DNA of 64,000 nucleotides from Malania oleifera (Eukaryota > Streptophyta > Magnoliopsida > Santalales > Ximeniaceae): contig NC_080423.1 in assembly GCF_029873635.1 (NCBI RefSeq), positions 101,928,991 through 101,992,990 on the forward strand, written 5' to 3'. Under the pieces are notes generated by a model. It was not told where the DNA came from. It made no database searches and worked only from the letters and a program-made list of their open reading frames with translations. A program made the translations under genes and the position numbers. Positions 24,328 to 37,620 of the stretch are shown piece after piece (the first letter of the stretch is position 1; each line of letters opens with the position of its first letter).

Positions 24328-25111
24328 TGCAAGCTTCTTCAAGAAGTTTTGTTTCAAATTCATCAAATCCAATTTGAATTGGATTCCATTTCCTGTGCCA
24401 GTGCACTCTCTCTCTCTCCTCTCTCTCTCTCGCTCTCTTCGATTTCGGGTCAATTTTACACCAAATCGATAAACTGAAACCACCACGACGCTCTTGGCGA
24501 AGTTCTCTGCAAATATGCCGTAACGGATCGTTAGAGAAAGCAATTTGGAAATCATTCCTAAGTTGAGGTAAGACTTTTTAAGTCAAATTTGAAGTTGTGA
24601 CAATTGAGAAAAGTGTTATACGCGTTGAAATATTGAAGTTTAATACTGAGAGTTTTCGTTTCCAGGGGTGTTGATTGGGAACGTTGGGAATCATTTCTAA
24701 GTTGAGGTAAGATTTTTTAAGCCAAATTTGACTTTGTAGCTGTTATAGAAAATGTTGTACATACGAAAATACTAAAAATTTTCGGTTTCAGGGTATTGGT
24801 CAGGAAATCTTACGGGGGTTAGACTATATTGTTTTGGGGGCTTTCTCAGTAGTCAGGTAAGGGGATAAACTAAGCTAGTTTTGTTTTGAGAAAATGCATG
24901 TATATATATGTAGCATTTGGTTTCAGGAAAAATAAATATATTTATATATATGATTTATATTTGGAAAATACTGTTTAAATGATGATATGTTGAATACGTG
25001 GAAAATTTGTTCAGTGTGGCATGAGTATAAAAATGTTGTGAAATATTGTTTTCTAGGAATGGGGATGATATGGATTTCTATGATGGAAAACCGCGTATGG
25101 GCCGAGATATT

Positions 25112-25143
<32 letters not shown>

Positions 25144-26329
25144 ATTTTCCGGCGTACGGGCCGTGATATGTGGATATGTCTGCCGACATACGGGCCGGGC
25201 TATGTGACTGTGATTTGTCGGCGTACGGGTCGTGCTATGTTAATGTGATTTACCAGCGTACAGGCTGTGCTATGATTTGCCGGCGTACGGGCCGAGCTAT
25301 GATAAAATGTGTAATTCCGGCGTACGGGCCGATGATTTTCATGAAATATGTATATGTGAAAAATGATATGATTGATTTGATAATTATTGATATGAGATAT
25401 CCATGTATCATGATTTTAGTATATGTATATGATATCAGAACCTGATTGGTTTGGTCTAGACTAGCACTTGCACGATACCGTTGCTATGTGTCTATGATCT
25501 TCGTAATCATGATATTTGTGTTAATGCCGGTGTACGGAGTGGTGTGAGATTGGATGGCCGATGTGGTTATTTTCAAGAAGTGTGTTGTTATCGCCCCTGG
25601 TGTACGAACCAGTCTGGGTAGACCCATCGGACCTACAAACTACTGTTTGACTTAGCAATGGTAGGCCAACCATTGTCAGGTCCCGCCTTCGGGTCACACA
25701 ATCCAGTCATGTGGGGGTAATACATGACAACAACCAGCTAACCTACCAGGAATGTTTTATGTTATTATTATTATTATATGAGATGAAATATGATTATGAA
25801 AAATGCAGTATGTTCTGCCAAGTTTTGATGGTATATGTATGTTTTCCTAGATTTGATAAATAGTACTGAACATGTTATGTATGATATATGTTGAACACAA
25901 AATACTCATGTTACCACACACTAGTATTATTTTATTTCCCTTACTGAGAGGTGTCTCACCCCTAAATTTTATTAACTTTTCAGGAACCCCAGATAAGAGA
26001 TGGGAAAAGTCCCGCTGAACTAGTGCTGTGTATCTGCCCTTTTGAAGGGTAAGTTTTGTAGGGACGGTTAGATTTTTGGGGAAATGTCTCTAGGTCTTAT
26101 TTTTGGGATGTATATATGGAAATGTTGTGGACTATAGCAACTCTGGTTTATCGTAATATATGGTATTGAGATGTATATTATTATATGTTTCCTGCTGCTA
26201 GGGCTTCTGCTATATGTGCTGATATATCTTTGGTACCCACGGGTCCAGGTGGATGGTGACTTGTTGAGCTGGAATGTATGACGTTGATGTTATAAAAAAA
26301 AAATTATAGAAATTGAGCAGGTCGTGACA
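24120..26329 (+). mobile_element. Solo LTR nested in the LARD interior (2210 bp)
   Basis: Begins TGTAGAAACCGG and ends GGTCGTGACA, flanked by a perfect 5-base TSD, CCTGT (24115-24119 and 26330-26334). LTR ends of this kind are typical of chromodomain Ty3/gypsy elements, and the terminal form is shared with the LTRs at 31699 and 53239. It carries (AT)n runs (24243-24266, 24288-24322) and a GC-rich repeat block (25091-25335). Confidence 0.9.
25091..25335 (+). repeat. Direct repeats CCGGCGTACGGGCCG in the solo LTR
   Basis: Seven copies of a unit close to CCGGCGTACGGGCCGTGCTATG, near 25091, 25149, 25180, 25217, 25251, 25279 and 25316, spaced about 28-58 bases. Two weaker copies follow near 25525 and 25596. 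They are GC-rich within an AT-rich LTR. Confidence 0.8.
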
Positions 26330-26334
26330 CCTGT

Positions 26335-27240
26335 TTTGAGGGTCAAACCTTTGCAAATCCTCCACTGTTTTCATCATACAGATTTTACCATTTGATTACT
26401 AAAAATGATTTTTTGTAAAATCAATTTATTAGAGATTTTGGAAAGTGCTTGGCACAGGAGATCATATCCTATAGAAAAATAATTTTAAATGCATAGTTTC
26501 CCAACATTTAGAATAAAGTGAAAAAGCATGACATGGTTTTTTAATGCATATCATTTGACAGCCATGCATATTTTATATTGTGTCTTAGTTACTAATGATT
26601 TTAAAAGATCATGTTTTATACTAATACTAGGGAAATTTTGGAAACAATGAGCCGTATGGAAAAACCGAGAGAGAAGAGAACACCACTCCAAGCTTAAACG
26701 TTTAAAAAGGAGTAAAACGTAAAGGTATATTTGTTCTCCTTCTAATTCATTGAATAATTCATGTTATGATTCACATGATATATTTTGTATTATTTTTTTT
26801 GTGAATCATATGATATTTCTAGTTATAACCGCATGACATCTTATGAGGTTCATTTCAAAAAAATTTTATTTATACTCATAAGATTCTTATTAGAATATAT
26901 TATATAAGGGGTTATAATGCTGTAAACGCATAAATAGTATTTTGAGCTTAAAATTCTAAATTTTAGTATACACTATTATTATACTAAGATTATTAGAAAA
27001 ACAAGCCAATATGAATATCCAAATTGATAAAACTCAATCTATTTCGCCTAAGGTATATATATCATTATGATTGGTTTGTGTTTGAATATATTTGCTATAG
27101 CACGTTTATGTGAATCCCCTTCACATGGACAAAAATATTTTTAACTATTAAATAATTTTTAATTCTATATATATGCTTAAACTTCAAAATTCTTGAATAT
27201 AACATATTTTGTCAATCACACAGATTTGAAGTTTAGGGAA

Positions 27241-27290
<50 letters not shown>

Positions 27291-29754
27291 TATAACCCTA
27301 AATTCATAATGGTGCTTAAAGCTTATCCCCTTATCAGAAAATATTAGCTTAAATTGAAGAATATAATGTCAAATAATTGCCTCTTGAAAATTAGAAACTT
27401 TTGGCTAAAAGATTTAATGTTTGGGCTACATAATTAAGGGGGAGCAGTCTTGTTTAAATTCATCCAATAGTTAATTAATTGTATTGTGCTAAATTTTGGA
27501 ATATCTTATTAATTCATCTACATTGGATGACTTGGGAGCTGAATGCTAACTATCCATCCTCCGCTTAAAGTTCAATTATATTTTATGGATAATTTATTTG
27601 AACTGAACGCTTACTGTCTATTCTTTTCTTAATGGTAATTTCATTTAATGGACAAATTTATTTATTTTTGATTAGCTATTCTGATCTGCATGCTTGAACT
27701 GAATGTCACCTGCATGGCTGATGCAATGATATGAATTGCATGCTCGTAGTTATTTTTATGTTATTTGTATGGAACGTCATCTGCAAGACTGTTGCATAAC
27801 CTTGCGAATTGCATGCTGATAGTAAACTAGGTTGTTGCATGCTTAAATTGAGTTACTTATTGTAAACAACCAAGTTTTTGGTGAATGGATTTTGGGAAAT
27901 ATTATATTTATAGACGGCATGCTGCCAAAATTTCGTTAAATTTTTCCAAAAACATTAGTCCATAAACCATGTGCCAAAATAGTTATAATACGTTGCATGC
28001 TAGAACTCATTTTAAAGGATGATTGTTTGTTCAATGAATATCTAATCTTCATCCTTATCTATAATTGCATGCATGAGAACATAGGGAAACTATACTGGTT
28101 GCACATTAGAAATGAATAAATTTATATCTAGTATAGATCTTCTGAAAAGAAAGAGTGTTTATGTTGATTGGTATACTTAGTGGAATTAACCCTTGATTAG
28201 TATAAGCAGTTGAGCTCTCTTTCCTAGGATGCTGAATAATCAAATAGGTTAGTACATATCAAATCCAAAATACTATATAAATTTAAAACATGTACACATT
28301 TTGTTATCCTAGGGGGAACTAGTTCATGGACACCATTTGGTGCAACTCCTTGGGGTATGTGCTTTCACTTGAGATCTAAAGGGTAAAACATCATTCTTGT
28401 AATCAAACATCACATGTTTTGATGATGGTCCATTGACTAGGGCAATTGCTTGACTTATGGGGAGTTCTCATTTTGCACGCACTCATTATGTATATTGAGT
28501 TGTGCCACCTTTATATTGAACCTCTATTGCATAATCTTGAGTATAGCCTTGACTGGCTATCGTGCTTTTAAATTGAAATGCAATATGCCATGCTATATAT
28601 GTGTTGAATGAGTAATATTTTTTGCATGTTGAAATCTTTTGAAAGGATGAATATATGACAAGTGCGTGTAAATGTGCATCATCCTAGAGCTAAATTCCAA
28701 TATGTATGCATGCAAATATACAGGGGAGCTTAAGCCCCACTCTTAGGAAAAATCAATAAGAGCTTAATGCCTATAGTCTCTTGCATACTAAGCTTTGTTA
28801 TGAAGGATGAACATATGTTGAATATGCTTAAATGAAATTCATCCTTGTGCGTAAATGTACTTTTGTGTGCTTGAGAGTTTACTGGAGAGTTTAAGCCCTA
28901 TCCTTGAGAAAAGGATTAAAAGAATCTGTCCCATGGACTCACATTATTATTGTTTCTACTTTTTGAGTCTGAAGCTCTTCTAGGTACCCTAAACATCATA
29001 TTTTGTCTTCATTGAATCATATTTGATATGAATTATTCTTGGTACGCATGAACACCTTGCACATGACTTAATGTTAAATTTCTAGTGCATGTGTATTCTA
29101 GGAATTGTTTTCCTGGTGAAACACAAATTGCTTATCGTATATCCAGTAAGATCTATTAAGAATGAAAAAATATTTCTTATACTATAATAATGAATTTTCA
29201 CAACTGGTATCAGTATAAGTGATTAATTTTTATCTAAGCTTGCTTTGAAATCTAAAGGGGGAGTTTTTGTAAAAAATTTCATTTCTTATGTTCTCCCTAC
29301 TCTAGGCTTAGATCAGAAAGTTATTGTGGCTCGTATGCTTAACAAAATGAATTTCTTTTTACCTATGGTAAATTTTTAACTCATAGCATCTAAGCTCGTA
29401 TTCAAATTCATAGGGGGGGTTTTTGAAACTACATTTCTCTTTTTGTGCTCACCCACATTTGTAGCTTAGATCTGTTTCGAATTTGTTGTGGCATGTGCTT
29501 AAATTATAATGATCTTATTGAAAATTCTTAAATGAAAATATGTTTGCTTTGCCACAAAATCTTTGAGTTTGCCATATGTTCCCTATCCTTTCAAAATCTT
29601 CTAACATCTTTGGGATCCATATGGTTGTTTTTCTGGTTATACTTTGGAATGCTCTTAAATGCCAAATTAAGGAAACATTGCTTGCTTGAACCTTAAATGT
29701 TAAAGTTTCTTTTTTCAGCAAGCATAATCCTCAGCATTTATTGAAAATCGTAAG

Positions 29755-29792
<38 letters not shown>

Positions 29793-30382
29793 TAAAAGTA
29801 AGAAATGAACTTATATAGAATATATTTTATCTCTAGTTTATGTGCTTAAATGCTTTCATGACTTATGTTATCTCTGTGTTAAAATTTTACATCATGAAAT
29901 TTCAAAATATTCTTAAAGGGTGTTGTGTAACTGGTTCATTGAATATATACGGTCAGTTATACTGTTCTTATGAAAATAAATGCCAAAAAGAGAGAGAGTT
30001 TTCTAAAACAAATCAAAATTTTATTTTTTTTTCAAAAATGGGAGTTCTCTTTAGCTAACTCTTATTTTAAATGATCAAATTGTTTTATACTTAGTTTGGC
30101 CCTTTTGCTGATGACAAAAGGGGAAGAATTTTATGAGCAAAATGATAAACAACTTTATGACCAAAAAAAATAAAGCGAAATATTTTAGGGCAAATGATTT
30201 TAAATGAGGTAAATATCTAAGCTTTACAGTGCTTTTATACGAAAATTAAATGCATGATTATTTGTAATATATTATTTCCTTATATGCTTGTGTTATATTG
30301 TCTATACTTTTAAGTTATGCGTATTGTTAGGGTGAGCCTTTTCAGACTGTACCCATTTTGCTCTGGTGCATTTATCATCATC
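26335..30382 (+). other. Coding-free interior of the LARD-like element
   Basis: About 4 kb of AT-rich sequence with (AT)n runs at 27247-27289 and 29758-29789 and no frame over about 75 codons. Nothing resembling gag, protease or polymerase motifs was found on either strand. Confidence 0.7.
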
Positions 30383-30396
30383 AAAAAGGGGGAGAT
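30383..30396 (+). promoter_or_regulatory. Polypurine tract of the LARD-like element
   Basis: AAAAAGGGGGAGA immediately before the TGTTGAC start of the 3' LTR, the expected plus-strand primer. Confidence 0.85.
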
Positions 30397-32706
30397 TGTT
30401 GACTTTTTGAGTCCGATCCTGTTTTGATATTAACAAATAATAAGTTTCTTATGTGTGTATTTAACATGTGAATGGGTCTATTAATTTAACACACACATAA
30501 GGGAACAAAAAATAGAAGCATGAAAGACTTAAAGCCTATATGATCTAGCGTATTCCATGAAGACTGAAGAGCAAAGAAAAAGAAGAAGATAACTATTTTA
30601 ATTTGTATTGCATTTAGTTTTTATATTTGGTCTTTAATAATGCAGGTCTTATATGATATGATTGCAAGGTTCAGAATGACCATAAACAAAACATAGGGTA
30701 TCTGAAACTTTCATGAAAAATCTTTTTCATAAAAACTAAAATCATACAAAAAGGATTTAAATCATTTTGGATCAAAATAGGTCTAAAAATTGTGTTTTTT
30801 TTTAACCGTCCTCAGTTGACTGGCCTTCTCTAGTTTTAAAAGCCTCAGCTGACTGACCATGCCTTGAGGACAAAATTAAAATTTTAATGACCTCGGTCGA
30901 ACGGCCTGTTTTATACATAAAGCCCTTAGCCGACTAACCTTTGTACTTGGGCCAGATCTACATGCCTCGGCTGACCGACCAAATTAGTTCAAAAAGGCCC
31001 TCAGCCAACCGATTCTCAAGAATTGGCAGACCAGCTTAAGCATCAACTGACTGAACCTACAAAGGTTCGGAAAGTCGCCTAGGCTAGCTGACTGGCCCTT
31101 TCCTCGGCCAATCTAACCCATTTTGAAATTTTAAATTCTTATGTGTGTTAGCCGACTGGTGCTAGCATCAGTTGATCTAACCTCTCGGATTTTGGTTATT
31201 TTCCAGCACTAATCATATTTAATTTTTTAATTAAACAACTTGAAAAATGCCGAGTGTGTCCCCAAACGATCATATTTTTAAAAACTCTATAAATACCCCT
31301 TCCATAAGCTAAATTATCAACTTTGATTAGCCAAAAATTTCTCTCAAATCTTTTGGGCTATTTTTTTTAATCAAAGTTCCCCCAAACACATTTTATTGCA
31401 AAAATTCTTTATAGGGCAAATTTTTTTTCATACTCTTTCCTATTCTCTTACCTTTTATATATTTGAAATAATACTTTTGAAAGAGAGCATTCATTTTATT
31501 TATGACATTTATTTTTAATCATCAATAGCATTTACTCTCACTTATTCTTTAGTTCAGAAAATCAATTTTTAAGAGTAAGCTTTGAGTGTTTCCCATATTA
31601 TTTCTTTGATAAATATTTATTGGAAAAACTCTACGTAGCTTTTGAATTTTTGCACATCTATTGGAAGATTCAAATGCTCATATAGTATTTATTGCACATG
31701 TAACGCCTCGACCCTCTATGTGGGCCCGGAGTACTACGAATTCATTCATTTACCTACTAACCAACATTCTAATATCATTTATGCAGCGAAAATCATAAAT
31801 ATACTCTTCCAACAATATAATACCAGAGTTTTCTATACCTATTTACATTCCATAAAAACCATCCATCTCTCAGAACACTTCAAAACATAAAGCATAAAAC
31901 CTAAAACATAAACTTTATACATCCCAAAATATCATAAAAATTTTACCCTTTTTCTAAAAAATGTTATAGTAGCTCGAGCTCTCCAAGCTCAATCTCGTGG
32001 TGGTCTTGAAAAAGATAAGTTCATATTCAGGTAAAACACATCTCAATAAGGGAAAAAACCATATATTAAAACAGTGTGGCCAACATGAGATTTGTATATA
32101 ACCTGTTATTCATCATTTGCAAATCATTAACATTATTTTTGAAATCATTTTCTGATCCTATTCAAACACACGTAAGGTATTTTACCCACGAGATTACCTA
32201 AGGATAGGGGTGATTACCTATCCACACAAGTAGCACCCCTTTGCTCTGATACATTAGGCAACCCAAAGGTCATAGTTAAAGCATACCAAGGCACTCACCT
32301 TACTCAGTAAGCCCTCAAGTGATATATTAATCTCATACTCACACAATTAATACAAAAGTTTACCAACGAAGGCCCCAAGAATAGGGAAATCTACCTGCTC
32401 ATACAAATAGTTTCTCTCTGCCCTAGCATGTTATGCAGTCTAATGCCACATTTGATACTTACCAGGGCACTCACCTTTCTCAGCAAGCCCTCGAGTGAAA
32501 AGTTTGCCCCACTCAAACGTAACACGTTCTACTAGCATACATACTGATAATACCATAATACATTATTCTGCCCATTGTTATCCTATAATTTTTAACTGTT
32601 TATTTTCTTAGCTTAAACATTTCATAGCATTTCACTTTACGTGACCCATTCCATTTCACATTGTTCGCATTTCATATTTCCTTATCATTCTCATTGTCAT
32701 TTAATT

Positions 32707-32896
32707 ACAACAGCTCCCTTTTGGTTGTTATTTCTACAGCTCCCTTTTGGATGTCGCTAGCATGATCTATAGCTCCCTTTTGGCTGTCATGAGCATAATC
32801 CACAACACCCTTTTGGTTGTCATAAACATGATCCACAACTCCCTTTTGGCTGTCATAAACGTGATCCATAGCTCCCTTTTGGCTGTCATAAACATG
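32707..32896. repeat. 33-bp tandem repeat, about 6 copies
   Basis: Unit close to AGCTCCCTTTTGGCTGTCAT plus about 13 more bases. Because 33 is a multiple of three it creates a repetitive open frame (32747-32962, LLAVINM-type repeats), which is not a gene. Confidence 0.85.
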
Positions 32897-33035
32897 GTTA
32901 CATTAACAAACACATGTAACATATTCCATATAACATTTCATTTTGGTACATTTCTTGCATAACATGCATCTCATACATATAACATAGTCCCATGCAAGGT
33001 TCAATTTACTCATGACACACTATTTAACAGTAAAA

Positions 33036-33038
<3 letters not shown>

Positions 33039-33082
<44 letters not shown>
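33039..33082. repeat. (AT)n microsatellite
   Basis: About 22 AT units. A second run of similar length is at 33955-33998, in the same solo LTR. Confidence 0.95.
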
Positions 33083-33084
<2 letters not shown>

Positions 33085-33952
33085 CCCGTAAAATAAGTCA
33101 ACCTGCATTTAACATTCATATACTCAAAATATACCTTTCTTATCTTATATAATTATCCTGAAAATATCTTTTACTTTCATTAATTCATTTTCACATATAT
33201 GTATCTAATAAACAGCCCTAAGTTCGAAAAACATAATTTAAATGGTTGGCATTTAAAATTCATACCGAAACATATACACGTATTTATAACATAATTCATT
33301 TTCTATTAAATTCATAAAAATTTTGTTTTAATATATATTTTCCCTCTTACCTAGTTTCTTAAACTACGCCAACATGGACCTCGAAAAGATACTTGCGACG
33401 CCCACCCGAACTCTGAATCAAAAATCATAATTTCATTAAATCAATCCTAAATAAAATACTATTTTAACATTTCCTAGGTTCATAAATTCCAAATAAATCA
33501 TTATACTCTCAAATATAACCAATTTATTTAATTCCTTAAATCACACTCTCGTTTTGGAATGGTGCCTAGGAAACCCAAATTGAAAATTTACTCCTACCAA
33601 AACGTCGACGATCATGACTAGGACCCCGTGATGGTATCAATTGTCGATTTAAAGGCAGATTTAAGGAGAAATTGAAAAATTAGGAAAATATGACCTTACC
33701 TCAGGAATGGTGCCTATGCTGCTCCTACAACAAATCCGCTTCGATAGAAATATCAGTAGCGGAGATAGGAACCCAGTGGTATCTTCAGTTTTTTGATCAA
33801 CAGAATATTGGTCGAAAAAATAAGGAAAAAGAGAAGGAGGATGAAGGAGGCGACAAGAAGTAAGAGAGACTGAAAGAGGTTAGGAGGCGTAGGAACTGAA
33901 GAATTCAATTTGAAATTGGATTCTGGATAGCTTCCTGAAAAAGCTTAAAGTA

Positions 33953-34000
<48 letters not shown>

Positions 34001-34881
34001 TATTTCAATAGGTTTTTTTTCCTTATCATACTATTCATTTTACTTGTTAATTTAATTAATTAATTTAATAATATTTAATTAATTAATTGATTAATAATTT
34101 TAATTAATTTTTTTTCGGGTTATTACAACACAAATATTTTTGAGCTTAAATCCTAGTTTCTCCAAACAATTTCTTTTTGCAAAATCTTTATTGGAGAACA
34201 TATGTATCACATTCAGATCCTTGAAACGTTTTATTGCTCACTCCATATGTTAATCAAAAATCATATATTCTTATTTGTGCAAAAATCACTTTGAAAGCAA
34301 ACGCCCTAGGTTCTCCTGATTTTTATTGAAAAATATTTTTGGAGAAATATTTATTTGGATCTTTGAAGTGCTTATCATATATATAATATTCAAGGATTAC
34401 AAAATTATTTTGAGAAAATTACCTAACTCTACTAAACTTATTTCATATCATACTAGAGTACATTTTTGAGTTTCATGTCTACATCCCTACTTATTTTGAG
34501 ATACATTTTATATGTACAAAAAATTGTTTTATGTATCGGTTCGGCTCATCCCGTGAATTGAGTTAGGGAGTCTCTGCCTCGTAAGGGAGACCGATTTGGT
34601 TTAGCTAGGTAAATTGAACTAGAGTGTCTCTGCTCCGTAAGGGAGACCAGTTGAGCTGAGCCTAGTAATTGAGTTGGGTATTCCTCACCCCGTAAGGAGA
34701 AGTTGTATTGGTTGCAGCTCAGCTCTATAATTGAGCTGGGGTTTACCTCGCCCCATAAGGAGAGATTGTAACGGTTTATGCTCCACCTGTTAAGTGAGCA
34801 GGGTTAGTGAAATCCTTGGGAGGTATGCCCAAGGCGGGGACGTACGCAGTAGTGGCCAAACTTCAATAACAAATCTATGTG

Positions 34882-34924
<43 letters not shown>

Positions 34925-35260
34925 ATCTCATTTACTTTCTACACGTTAATTTCCATATGTGTATGCTTGTTTATTCACTGATAAAACTAGTTTGCATGCA
35001 CACATACTTTATTTAAATGGGATATGTCACACGTGTATGTTTGTATTTATTGCTTAACCATTTTACTTCTATGCTTCAAATTTAAATGGGATATATAGTG
35101 GTGCTTGTATGCAAATATTTAATTTGTTGAGAATGTCATAGTTGTTTTAAATATTTGCATACTTGATTATTTGTAGTGAATTGGTACAAAGCTTAAATCG
35201 GCCAAAAAAATTTTAAATACCTAATTCACCCCCTTTTTTGGGATCATACCATTCCTAACA

Positions 35261-35625
35261 CGGTTAATTAACTAAATTAATAATTTCAGTTAAAAAATCT
35301 CATTAATCGAACTGACCAAAATTCCATATTTAATCGAACTCAAAACCGACCGATATAAAAAATCAATAAAATTTTAGTATATATATAATATATAAAATAT
35401 TTTATTATATAACATATAATTATTTATTGTTAATTTATACTATTTGATTAATTCGGTTAACCGAATTAATTGAATCTAAAAATTGAACTGAAAACTAAAA
35501 ATTGAAATTCAACAAAAATAATAACCAAACCAAATCAAATAAATTTTTAACCGAACCGAATCGAATTAATTGAATTTACTCAATTAATTTGGTTAATTCA
35601 ATTTTAACCGAATTATGCTTGCCTT
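35261..35625. mobile_element. Right part of a degenerate hAT-like MITE split by the LARD
   Basis: AT-rich sequence with repeated GGTTAATTAAC, AACCGAATTAAT and AACCGAACCGAATCG words, a composition typical of small hAT-like repeats in dicots. The left remnant is at about 21620-21658 (CAGGGGTGATCATTTGATC). Terminal repeats are degraded and no TSD is clear. Confidence 0.35.
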
Positions 35626-36454
35626 TTGCTAGCAATAGTAGTAGTACTAATGCATGGATGGTGCTGGTGGTATCATGTACTTTTGTTTAGTACTATGGAG
35701 CAGTGTTAATGTTTTTTTTTGGGGGAGGGGGGGGGGGGAGCGGCACGTGGTTGTTAATAACTGGATGTTATTGGTTAAAATGTCACTACGTTTTTTTTTT
35801 TTTCTCTCTTTTTAGGTAATGCCGGCCGGGCATAAGCCCGACTAATCCCACACCAAGAGCAGCTAGCCCACCACATTCCTGGATATAAACGCGGATGTGA
35901 ACATGCTTAGTCCCTCATTGTAGGCCATGTGGCAAGCCAAAAAAAAAAAATAGGTCCACCATATTGGATCACCATAATTCTCCTATTGTTCTTTCTTGAC
36001 CAATCCAATCACGCCAAATATGTATGTAAACTTTATGTAATTCTACGTAGACCCTAGTAACTACTTGCCATGATTTCATTGACCTAATTCTTTGGTTTTT
36101 TTGGCAAGCAAGAGGATGGGAATGTGCCCTACACCACTCTTCCTCTCTATGTGTCGTATGAGTCTTAATGCTCACGAACTCGTAATGAATATCCTCGCTC
36201 TCACCCAATTATAAATGGAATTAAATGGATCAATCAAGTGTAATAGAATGAAAAATTATGATAAAAATGCTAATATAATAAAGTATGATTAAAAAAATTA
36301 CATTAAGATATCATTTCAACCACTTATGCAAAAATATTTTTTTTTAAAATTATTGAATCTAAATACTAATAAAAAGTGTTGAACTAGAAAAGTGCTAAAA
36401 GTTATAAGTGATAGTTGGTTATTTTTAAAATAAATAATATTTGGATACTTATTT
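35626..36454. other. Spacer with no supported gene
   Basis: Contains a G-run (about 35720-35738), a CACGTGG word and an unremarkable 79-codon minus frame (35969-36208). No domain or repeat was recognised. Confidence 0.4.
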
Positions 36455-37007
36455 TGTTGTGAAAATTGAATGTGCAACGGAATAAAACGATCTTACAAAC
36501 ACAACAACCAACAGTGAAATATACAGAACAACAATCACGCAAATTATAATGAAAGCAATAACAATGACAAAAAGAATTAAGTGGTTCGACAATGCCTACA
36601 TCCATGGGAGCAATGGGCAATGTAATTCTTACTATCTTGTGTCCAACGACTTGAACATTCAAAGTTACAACATGTACAACGTATATATAATCCTTTTGGA
36701 GGTTTTCCCCTCGAAACCCAAACTATCCAATGTCCCAAAATTCAAAACTAGCGCTGGGAACCCAAGCCAAACTGTTGACGCTTTCAGACATATTGTCAAT
36801 AGTTTTAATATTGAGAGCAAACAATCGAAGCAACGACACTAGAATTGTTGATTGTTTCTTATCATCTTGACACAACTGTCGACAATTTCAAGGAAACTAT
36901 TGACAGTTTGCTCCTGCAAACTTGCTATAAATCACAACTGTTGTTTTCTACCACGTTTTCTCATTGTACATGCATTCCACTCAATATATGAGTCACATAT
37001 CATAACA
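36455..37007 (-). repeat. 3' LTR of copia element 1 (553 bp)
   Basis: On the minus strand it starts TGTTATGATATG directly after a polypurine stretch (AAAGTGGAGAT, 37008-37018) and ends CACAACA. It matches 41895 to about 42275. Several GTCGACAATTTC / TTGACAGTTT words lie upstream of a TATATATA word (about 36680). Confidence 0.78.
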
Positions 37008-37109
37008 ATCTCCACTTTGGCGAATATATGCTCCTTAGGAGAAAATCGAAAACATAAACCCACTGCTCCACCTGGGACAAAAATATGTATAGGTTGGGAT
37101 TGCCCCTGT

Positions 37110-37620
37110 TTAGCAATTAGAGACAAAAATCAAGTCCAAGCAAAGCTTGAACTTGTCCGTGGCAGCTTCAGCTTCTGCCATGATCCCCGATTTAGTTGTA
37201 AATAGTGCAACCTAAGAATGTATCTTAGACTTCCAACAAATAGGTCTTTCGACAACAGTAAACACATACACCGTTGTAGACCTCCTATCATCAAAGCCCC
37301 CTTGCATAGTCTGCATCCATTAATCTCACAACTAATGGATCACTCTGTTGCCTGTAGAAACACCCCATTGCACTAGTATAAGGGACCTTTGACATATCCT
37401 GAGCACCACTGTCCGTCCTTGGGTACCAAGCGATAGACAATTTACATTGATTCTCCATAAAACCACCCTGAGACAACCACAATCTCACTGCAGTTCTATC
37501 CACAAAGCCACCTTGAGATAACCCCAATTTCCCTACAGCTATGTCCTTGCGAATCTCCTAACCAAGATACTTCTTGGTCATACCCAAAATCTTCATGTCA
37601 AAACTTTTTCTCAACAGAGT
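37110..37620 (-). pseudogene. Copia element 1: RNase H remnant
   Basis: Minus-strand pieces SKVPYTSAMG, VVRLMDADYA, RRSTTVYVFT and KFKLCLDLI match, in order, the copia RNase H domain up to the polyprotein end. Frames are broken and the reverse transcriptase that should precede it is largely missing. Confidence 0.7.

Larger units (their letters stand above)
31699..34127 (-). mobile_element. Solo LTR nested in the LARD 3' LTR (2429 bp)
   Basis: Plus-strand ends are TGTAACGCCTCGACC and GGGTTATTACA. The empty site is visible in the 5' LTR near 22949. Flanks gcaca (31694-31698) and acaca (34128-34132) differ by one base and are the probable TSD. Orientation is inferred as minus, because GGTCGAGGCGTTACA on the minus strand matches the 3' end form of the LTR at 53239. 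It contains a tandem repeat (32707-32896) and two long (AT)n runs. Confidence 0.85.
21659..35260 (+). mobile_element. Large non-autonomous LTR retrotransposon (LARD-like), with two nested solo LTRs
   Basis: 5' LTR 21659-24037 and 3' LTR 30397-35260, both TGTTGACTTTTTG to CCTAACA. There is a tRNA-Met primer site after the 5' LTR and a polypurine tract before the 3' LTR. Flanks are cagtt (21654-21658) and cggtt (35261-35265), a TSD with one later change. After removing the nested solo LTR at 24120-26329, the internal region is about 4.1 kb and has no gag, protease, reverse transcriptase or integrase frame. Replication would have depended on enzymes from another element. LTR size and the coding-free interior match the LARD class. 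Confidence 0.88.
30397..35260 (+). repeat. 3' LTR of the LARD-like element, interrupted
   Basis: Collinear with the 5' LTR, with a solo LTR inserted at 31699-34127. Without it the LTR is about 2.4 kb. A CT microsatellite (34884-34922) has expanded here compared with the short version near 23710 in the 5' LTR. Confidence 0.85.

Noticed and set aside
32747-32962. Repetitive 71-codon frame
   Set aside because: Consequence of a 33-bp tandem repeat, a multiple of three.
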